Source: Acidobacteriaceae bacterium (GTDB lineage: Bacteria; Acidobacteriota; Terriglobia; Terriglobales; Acidobacteriaceae). Taken from it: a stretch of 9,771 nucleotides of DNA. Below are positions 5,349 to 9,771 of this stretch, in pieces. Numbering within the stretch: the first letter of the stretch is position 1; each line of letters opens with the position of its first letter. Below the pieces are notes generated by a model. The model did no database searches, had not been told where the DNA came from, and saw nothing but the letters and a program-made list of their open reading frames with translations. The position numbers were made by a program, and so were the translations under genes. Location: NCBI GenBank assembly GCA_003165855.1, contig PMXH01000358.1:1-9771 (forward strand), in the 5' to 3' direction.

Positions 5349-5512
5349 GATTTAGTATTCAGAGAGCATCCGGATTGGGTGGTAGTCATCTTGCCGCACC
5401 CCAACGCCGAGGTCACGAAGACCTGTTCGTAGCGAAAGCCCGGCTTCTCGTAAGGTTTCTTCTCGATTGCCGCTGGACGCGGCTCTTCGCTGGATGATTG
5501 ATTCATGGCCAT
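5345..5512 (-). CDS. RiPP precursor peptide (leader plus Cys/Thr/Ser-rich core)
   Basis: A 55-residue ORF too short for routine gene callers. It starts at ATG 5512 with GAGGAAA seven bases upstream and ends in TGA overlapping the peptidase ATG (ATGA). The N-terminal 17 residues are polar (MAMNQSSSEEPRPAAIE). Then comes KKPYEKPGFRYEQVF (18-32), a Lys/Pro/aromatic element like the YxxP-type leader motifs recognised by PqqD-like domains in lasso and related pathways. The C-terminal part is small and uncharged except for Lys41 and Lys54: TSALGCGKMTTTQSG (34-48), then CSLNTKS (49-55). It has two cysteines (39, 49) ten residues apart, nine Thr/Ser after residue 33 including the last residue, and no Trp or His. 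Its position ahead of peptidase, kinase, PqqD and radical SAM genes makes a RiPP substrate by far the best reading. The leader/core border is unknown; I guess after about residue 32-37. An in-frame ATG at 5506 (Met3) is a less well-spaced alternative start. Confidence 0.85.
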   Translation of the reverse strand: MAMNQSSSEEPRPAAIEKKPYEKPGFRYEQVFVTSALGCGKMTTTQSGCSLNTKS

Positions 5513-5519
5513 AATGATC

Positions 5520-5526
5520 TTTCCTC
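5520..5526 (-). promoter_or_regulatory. Ribosome binding site of the RiPP precursor
   Basis: GAGGAAA on the minus strand, seven bases before ATG 5512. It is one of the better Shine-Dalgarno matches in the window and is what fixes the precursor start at Met1 rather than Met3. The 39 bp between the upstream stop codon and this ATG contain no hairpin terminator and no promoter-like hexamers. Confidence 0.7.
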
Positions 5527-5551
5527 GTTACTGCCCTTCACTTCCGCCTCG

Positions 5552-8323
5552 CTACTTCAATTGCGACTGCGACGCCTGCACCGCGCACCCGCCGGTACCC
5601 GACGCTCCACAAGGGTGATCGCTCAGAGTGGAGAAGTATACCTGAGAAGTTCCCAGAAGAGTTCCCGAGCCCACCGTGTTGTCGACGATAATGCCGCTCG
5701 TACCTCCGGTGGCCGGGAGAACAAAGCTACCGAGCGCACCAGCATTGGTCCACGTCACCGTATCATCGAGCGTGGTTCCACCCGGAATCGTGCTCCATGT
5801 CGGGACGGTTCCGCCGGTTGTACCGGCGATGGTCACGACCTCGATGTTTCCATTGCCATCGAGAATTCGAGGATCCGTTCTGGTGTAAAGTTCACCGGCC
5901 GACCAGACTGCCTGTGCGGCAGCCGTAAGCGGCCCCTGATTGATCCATTGCACGGTACCATCCGTTGTCGTCGACCCGGCCGCGTCGGTCCAAATGGGCG
6001 TCGTCGCTCCGGAGGTTCCCGCCGCGACCACCACGTTGATGAACAGGAGATCGGAGGACATGCTAGCGGGATCGAGTGCGAGAACCTCCTGCCCCACCGC
6101 GTATGTGGTGGTGGGTTGCCAGACGGTATCCTCAAAGTTGAAGAGGCAGCCGCCCGCGGCGCAGGCTAGGTTCCGGCCGTTGTCTTCCACGCTGACGAAG
6201 AGCCATTCCGTCGCTCCTCCTGTGGCATTCGCATTGAAAACGTCCGTGACCGGAGAACACGCGGGCGTGGCGGACGTGGTGAACGGTGTGATGGGTATCC
6301 CAGCCGAGGGTAAAATGCCAGCCGCAATGGGAATTTGGTACAGGGTTGGAGGCCCTCCGGTGTTGCCGCAAACGTAGAGGTTTCCTGTGGGCGGGTCTAC
6401 GGAGTTTTCGTAGGCACTGTCGAAAGCTCCGATATAGAGAGGATTCGGGTCTGGTCCAGAAAGAGTCACTGTGCTGGTTCCAACGATCGCTTTCGTTGGA
6501 ACATCATGGGCAGTAAAGGTTGTGTTGGTCTGGTAAACCACGGAGCAGGCAGCTCCGCCCGTGCAACCCACGCTGCCGTCACTCGACGAGAACACGTAGA
6601 CGAATCCAGACGTGGAATCGACGATCGGGCCTTCTACGATCCCCGTGCCATAATCCAACTTGCCCGATTGGGTCACTGCGGCGCTTGTGCTATTCACCCA
6701 GTACAAGTACCCGCCGAAATCCCCGACAAACACATTCCCCGTCGCATAATCGTGGACCGGGCTGGAGAGAGCAGTGGGGTTGGCGGAATTCACCTGGACG
6801 GGGAAAAGTCCATTGTGAACTTCCGCCGGGACTCCCTTAAACAACGGCGTGATCTTGTGGAGCCAGCCTGATGCTCCTCCGACCCAACCGGTATCGCCGC
6901 TGAAGTCCACGAAGACCGAAGAGGTTGTGTCGTCGGTTTGGGTGGACCCGCTGTCACTCAGGAGGATTTCCGTCATGCAGGGCGCGTGGCAACCTGGGTA
7001 CGCGGCAGCGGTCACGGGAGTAAGGGTCTGCGGCGCGCCGACGGTCTGGGTCACGGAAGGCGCCCATTTCAGCAGCACTAGAATTCCGAAGCCGCCTTCG
7101 GTTTCAACAAACGCGACTTGCGTGCCGTCGCGGGAGAACGCGGGAGAAGTCAGAATCTTTCCGCCGGTGTTGTATGCCCAGTACACCGAGGGCACCGTAT
7201 CCACCGTCGTGACCGCGTTGTCGCTCATCGTCACCGCCCCGGTCAGGGCAATCGCCCGACCGGCGAGCGAAGCACCCCCGTCCAGTGTGACCGACACCTG
7301 CGCGAGGATATCCCCTACCGCAACGGCATTTGCGAAGAGGGTGGCCGAACTTCCAACGAGCCAAATCACGTTTCCAGCCGTTGCGCCGCCAGTCAGCACC
7401 ACGGTGCCAGAAAGCGTGAGCGTACTGCCAATCTGAAAAATGTAGGTTCCGTTGCCGTTAAGCGTCACGGTCTGCCCGGCACTCAAGGCGAGCGAAGCGG
7501 CGACGTTGTACAGGCCGGGAGCAAAAGTCTCTCCATCCAGAGGTGAAGTAATGGTTGTTGCGCCCCCCAATCCCTGATAGTGGGTATACGCAGCACTGGC
7601 GTCCGCTTGGGCCTGGGCTGCCGCCGTATCCCCGATGTCCTCCACTGCGGGAGACGTAAGCACGCCGGGCGGAAAACCAGTTAGACTGCCGGGAGAGATG
7701 CCGATGTTGGCGCCCGTGACCACGGTATTCCCCGTGTTCGTCACACCAGAGGAAGCGAGAACCGAGAAGTTCGCGGCCGTCGCCAAGTCAAGGTCGACAC
7801 AGCCGGAGTAGAGGTTGTCGTAGGCCACGACGCTGGCTTGCGTGGCCGATCCTTCGAGACCTGTACTGTAGACAACGAAATCGGGCTGCGTGGCATTCCC
7901 GCAGTTGGCAGTAGTTCCCAGAAATGAAAACTTAGCCGGGAAGTTTCCGGCGCCAACACTTGCGCCGAGGCCCAGGCTTTCCTGCCAGTCCCGCTTCATC
8001 TCTTGATTTCTACGCCTGCGCCGGACTCTCGCGTCGCTGCGCAACTCCGAGGCCAGGGCGTCACGGCTCTGCGCCGCCGGCACCATCACCGGCAACTCGC
8101 GCCGATAGCGCTGCTGCCAATAGCGAGGGTCCTGTTCCACCCGCTTGGCCTGTTCCGTCGTCGCCGGTCTGGAGAAGATGACGCTGCGATGACTCCAGTC
8201 GCTGGGTACCGGGATGGTTGCCTCCGGGCTGCGGGAAGCCTGACCGAACAACGCTGGAGACAAAGTGAGCACTCCGAGAATTGAGACACCGAACCACAGT
8301 AACCGCTGCTGGTTGCTTCTCAT
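5552..8323 (-). CDS. Large secreted protein with a nested ice-binding-type (DUF3494) domain
   Basis: A 923-residue exported protein. Residues 1-29 are a signal peptide (LLWFGVSILGVLTLSPALFG core). Residues 30-110 are charged, with RRRRR near 101-105, and may be a processed pro-region. About 111-175 (DWQESLGLG, PAKFSF, PDFVVYSTG, NLYSG) and 379-600 (PSVYWAYNTGG, SPAFSRDGTQVAFVE, later blade-like repeats) look like the two halves of a beta-propeller-type surface protein that I associate with Acidobacteriota. Between them, about 178-378, is a DUF3494/ice-binding-type beta-solenoid: it starts DLATAANFSVLASSGVTNTG, has the helix EDIGDTAAAQAQADASAAY, and ends ASLAGRAIALTGAVTMSDNAV. Near the C-terminus two related units (about 735-798, 805-864) share a GTxGxTxPxW...DxTVxW pattern. 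DUF3494 domains bind ice in some organisms, but many members serve adhesion or have unknown roles. GGGAG lies just before the ATG. The stop is only 39 bp before the RiPP precursor, so co-transcription is possible. Confidence 0.85.
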   Translation of the reverse strand: MRSNQQRLLWFGVSILGVLTLSPALFGQASRSPEATIPVPSDWSHRSVIFSRPATTEQAKRVEQDPRYWQQRYRRELPVMVPAAQSRDALASELRSDARVRRRRRNQEMKRDWQESLGLGASVGAGNFPAKFSFLGTTANCGNATQPDFVVYSTGLEGSATQASVVAYDNLYSGCVDLDLATAANFSVLASSGVTNTGNTVVTGANIGISPGSLTGFPPGVLTSPAVEDIGDTAAAQAQADASAAYTHYQGLGGATTITSPLDGETFAPGLYNVAASLALSAGQTVTLNGNGTYIFQIGSTLTLSGTVVLTGGATAGNVIWLVGSSATLFANAVAVGDILAQVSVTLDGGASLAGRAIALTGAVTMSDNAVTTVDTVPSVYWAYNTGGKILTSPAFSRDGTQVAFVETEGGFGILVLLKWAPSVTQTVGAPQTLTPVTAAAYPGCHAPCMTEILLSDSGSTQTDDTTSSVFVDFSGDTGWVGGASGWLHKITPLFKGVPAEVHNGLFPVQVNSANPTALSSPVHDYATGNVFVGDFGGYLYWVNSTSAAVTQSGKLDYGTGIVEGPIVDSTSGFVYVFSSSDGSVGCTGGAACSVVYQTNTTFTAHDVPTKAIVGTSTVTLSGPDPNPLYIGAFDSAYENSVDPPTGNLYVCGNTGGPPTLYQIPIAAGILPSAGIPITPFTTSATPACSPVTDVFNANATGGATEWLFVSVEDNGRNLACAAGGCLFNFEDTVWQPTTTYAVGQEVLALDPASMSSDLLFINVVVAAGTSGATTPIWTDAAGSTTTDGTVQWINQGPLTAAAQAVWSAGELYTRTDPRILDGNGNIEVVTIAGTTGGTVPTWSTIPGGTTLDDTVTWTNAGALGSFVLPATGGTSGIIVDNTVGSGTLLGTSQVYFSTLSDHPCGASGTGGCAVQASQSQLK

Positions 8324-8432
8324 TTTTCTCCCTGATGCTTAAGGGCACGGACCACGGCCAGAATTGTAGCGGTCGACACCAAACGCCTCCGCCGTTCTGC
8401 ACTTGGACTCTTGGATGGCTTGCTGGGAAATA

Positions 8433-8438
8433 ATCATA
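8433..8438 (-). promoter_or_regulatory. Possible -10 element of the ice-binding-domain gene
   Basis: TATGAT on the minus strand, about 110 bases before the ATG at 8323. There is no good -35 at 16-18 bp, so this is a weak call. It is the best promoter-like hexamer I found between cysK and this gene, and if real it would drive the gene and perhaps the RiPP operon behind it. Confidence 0.2.
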
Positions 8439-8451
8439 CACCCGAGTGTTT

Positions 8452-8480
8452 TGCGCGGGTTCCGAAAATTTGCCCGCGCA
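8452..8480. repeat. Perfect 8-bp inverted repeat between cysK and the ice-binding-domain gene
   Basis: TGCGCGGG (8452-8459) and CCCGCGCA (8473-8480) are exact reverse complements around a 13-base AT-rich spacer. On the minus strand it lies about 90 bases after the cysK stop and just upstream of the TATGAT element. There is no following T-run, so it is either an imperfect terminator for cysK or an operator for the downstream gene. Confidence 0.4.
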
Positions 8481-8486
8481 GGCGTA

Positions 8487-8507
8487 GATTTCCACAGGGA
8501 TTTCCAC
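8487..8507. repeat. Two tandem copies of GATTTCCAC
   Basis: GATTTCCAC occurs at 8487-8495 and again at 8499-8507, a 12-base period with CAGG-like spacing (GTGGAAATC on the minus strand). Direct repeats spaced about one helical turn apart are typical of regulator half-sites. The position is upstream of the ice-binding-domain gene. The remainder of 8324-8572 shows nothing else I can identify. Confidence 0.3.
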
Positions 8508-8572
8508 GCCCCAAGCAATGGAATCCGCAGCGGGCATGCGCGGCAACGGCTAGCTGTCAGCCGCCTGCGCGA

Positions 8573-9544
8573 TCAGGCCGGAAGCGTCGCGGTAGGAATC
8601 TGCTGGGCGCGGTTGCGCAGCTCCTCGAACAGAACGGTGCTCAGGTAGCGCTCTCCGAAAGACGGCAAAATCGCCACGATCAGCTTCCCCGCATTCTCGG
8701 GACGCCGCGCCACTTGCAGAGCGGCAAAGACCGCGGCTCCGGAAGAAATTCCCACAAAAATGCCTTCTTCCAACGGCAGCCGCCGCGCCGTGCGGATCGC
8801 GTCATCGTTGCTGACCTGGATCACCTCGTCAATGTAGTCCCGGCGCAGGATGCTGGGAACAAAGCCGGCGCCGATCCCTTGAATCTTGTGCGGCCCGGGC
8901 TTTCCTCCGGAGAGCACCGGACTTTCCGTCGGCTCGACGGCGATGGCTTTGAACGACGCCTTCTTGGGCTTGATGAATTGGCAAACGCCAGTGATGGTCC
9001 CGCCGGTGCCAATGCCGGAGACCAGAAAGTCGACCCGTCCGTCGGTATCATTCCAGATCTCGGGGCCCGTGGTCTCGAAGTGGATCTTGGGATTGGCCGC
9101 ATTGTCGAACTGCTGCAGCATGTAACTGTTGGGAGTGCTCGCCAGCAACTCCTCGGCTTTGAGGATGGCGCCCTTCATGCCTCGCGGACCGGGCGTAAGA
9201 ACGATTTCCGCGCCGAAGGCCAGCAGCAGTACACGCCGCTCCAGACTCATGGTTTCCGGCATCGTCAGAATCAGCTTGTAGCCTTTAACGGCGGCTACAA
9301 AAGCCAGGCCGATTCCGGTATTGCCGCTCGTGGGCTCGATCAGCACGGTCTTGCCCGGATGAATTTTGCCCGCGCGCTCCGCCTCGGCGATCATGCTTAC
9401 GCCGATACGGTCCTTTACGCTGCCCACCGGATTCTGGCTTTCCAGTTTGACGACAACGTCGGCCACGCAACCTTCCGTGACCTTATTAAGCCGCACCAGC
9501 GGAGTGTGGCCGATGAGTTCGGTAATATCGTTTGCAATTTTCAT
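8573..9544 (-). CDS. cysK: Cysteine synthase A (O-acetylserine sulfhydrylase)
   Basis: A 323-residue PLP enzyme that makes cysteine from O-acetylserine and sulfide in the cytosol. Full-length for the family (about 310-325). Key features: [14 protein letters not shown] near the N-terminus; Lys44 in NPVGSVKDR as the PLP Schiff-base lysine; the substrate loop TSGNTG (71-76); MSLERR (98-103); QQFDNAANP (143-151); the phosphate-binding GTGGT (178-182); the GISSGAAV segment; and the CysK-type C-terminal [10 protein letters not shown]. The gene call rests on these motifs; CysM or a cystathionine beta-synthase-like protein is less likely because the protein is the short form with a CysK-type end. The ATG has only a poor Shine-Dalgarno. 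A promoter-like pair lies at 9622-9650, so it is probably transcribed on its own after the tRNA. No other sulfur genes are in the window. Confidence 0.93.
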   Translation of the reverse strand: MKIANDITELIGHTPLVRLNKVTEGCVADVVVKLESQNPVGSVKDRIGVSMIAEAERAGKIHPGKTVLIEPTSGNTGIGLAFVAAVKGYKLILTMPETMSLERRVLLLAFGAEIVLTPGPRGMKGAILKAEELLASTPNSYMLQQFDNAANPKIHFETTGPEIWNDTDGRVDFLVSGIGTGGTITGVCQFIKPKKASFKAIAVEPTESPVLSGGKPGPHKIQGIGAGFVPSILRRDYIDEVIQVSNDDAIRTARRLPLEEGIFVGISSGAAVFAALQVARRPENAGKLIVAILPSFGERYLSTVLFEELRNRAQQIPTATLPA

Positions 9545-9621
9545 GGTCAGGTCTGCTCTTTTCCCGGTTTAACGTGATGGCCTTCCGGAACCGCACTGAC
9601 GACAAGACGAGTAACACTACT

Positions 9622-9650
9622 AACATAATCGCCTATCCGCCCGAACGCAA
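9622..9650 (-). promoter_or_regulatory. Putative sigma-70-type promoter of cysK
   Basis: On the minus strand TTGCGT (9645-9650) and TATGTT (9622-9627) are separated by 17 bases, about 80 bases before the cysK ATG. The hexamers match the consensus at 3 and 4 of 6 positions. It lies between the tRNA and cysK, where a promoter is expected. The rest of 9545-9673 shows no gene. Confidence 0.4.
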
Positions 9651-9673
9651 GCTTCGGCGGAAAAATCGGTGAT

Positions 9674-9771
9674 TGGCGGAAGCGAGTGGGAGTCGAACCC
9701 ACCGGTGACGGGGTGACCCGCCGCCCGCCGGTTTTGAAGACCGGGACGATCACCGGACCGCATGCGCTTCC
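9674..9771 (-). tRNA. selC: tRNA-Sec (anticodon UCA)
   Basis: A selenocysteine tRNA, 98 nt including encoded CCA (9674-9676); its 5' G is the last base of the window. On the minus strand it begins GGAAGCGC and ends CGCTTCC, discriminator G and CCA. It has a 6-bp D-stem (GCGGTC/GATCGT, loop CGGT), an anticodon arm CCGGT-CTTCAAA-ACCGG with anticodon TCA, a long variable arm of about 25 nt able to form a hairpin, and a 5-bp T-stem GTGGG/CCCAC around TTCGACT. These match bacterial tRNA-Sec (E. coli selC shares GGAAG, the loop CTTCAAA and TTCGACTCC). The acceptor has seven clear pairs; the eighth position is a C-U mismatch, although bacterial tRNA-Sec normally has eight. The organism therefore probably decodes UGA as selenocysteine; selA, selB and selD are not in view. 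Confidence 0.93.

Noticed and set aside
2550..5512. Lasso peptide biosynthesis cluster
   Set aside because: PqqD-like protein, HprK-like kinase and a YxxP-type leader fit, but there is no B2 transglutaminase-like protease, no asparagine-synthetase-like cyclase and no ABC transporter, while a radical SAM enzyme is present.
8548..8564. Terminator of cysK at the AGCCG/CGGCT-type hairpin
   Set aside because: Only a 5-bp stem with a 7-base loop and no T-run after it.
8411..9577. A 388-codon open frame on the plus strand opposite cysK
   Set aside because: It is the antisense shadow of a clearly conserved cysK, with no protein-like motifs of its own.
1..9771. CRISPR array, insertion sequence or integrated element next to the tRNA
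   Set aside because: No regularly spaced repeats, no transposase or integrase, and no duplicated tRNA 3' end were found in the window.

Overview
The window looks like chromosomal DNA of a GC-rich, Gram-negative bacterium. My best guess is Acidobacteriota. That rests on family resemblance recalled from memory (the secreted beta-rich protein at 5552-8323 and the coiled-coil protein at 1728-2279), not on a search. Almost everything from 1728 rightward is on the minus strand. No transposase, integrase, phage gene or CRISPR array is visible.

Layout: (a) 1-218, the C-terminal end of an RND efflux pump, converging with a bacterial SET-domain methyltransferase-like gene (222-770). (b) 771-1017, a divergent intergenic region with several inverted repeats, then a secreted protein made of two DUF333-like units (1018-1623). 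(c) A terminator-like hairpin (1665-1702), then a secreted coiled-coil protein (1728-2279, minus). (d) 2280-2549, intergenic, holding what looks like an amputated glycosyltransferase N-terminus (2430-2504). (e) 2550-5512, minus, the most interesting part: a compact five-gene RiPP (ribosomally made, post-translationally modified peptide) operon. (f) 5552-8323, a 923-residue secreted protein with an ice-binding-type (DUF3494) domain nested in it, 39 bp upstream of the RiPP genes on the same strand. (g) cysK (8573-9544) and a selenocysteine tRNA (9674-9771), also minus.

The RiPP operon reads, in transcription order: a 55-residue precursor peptide (5345-5512, easily missed because of its size), a soluble S24/S26-type peptidase with an apparent Ser-His dyad, an HPr-kinase-like ATPase, a stand-alone PqqD-type leader-binding protein, and a radical SAM/SPASM enzyme. 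Four successive overlaps (ATGA, 13 nt, ATGA, ATGA) tie all five genes together. The precursor carries a lysine/proline/aromatic leader element (KKPYEKPGFRYEQVF), reminiscent of the YxxP-type motif bound by PqqD-like proteins, and a short core with two cysteines, many Thr/Ser and a C-terminal serine. The simplest model is that PqqD holds the leader, the radical SAM enzyme installs a crosslink (perhaps a Cys thioether), the kinase phosphorylates a Ser/Thr (possibly the C-terminal Ser, as in the lasso peptide paeninodin), and the S26-like peptidase cuts. I know of no characterised pathway with exactly this set of genes; product and function are unknown.
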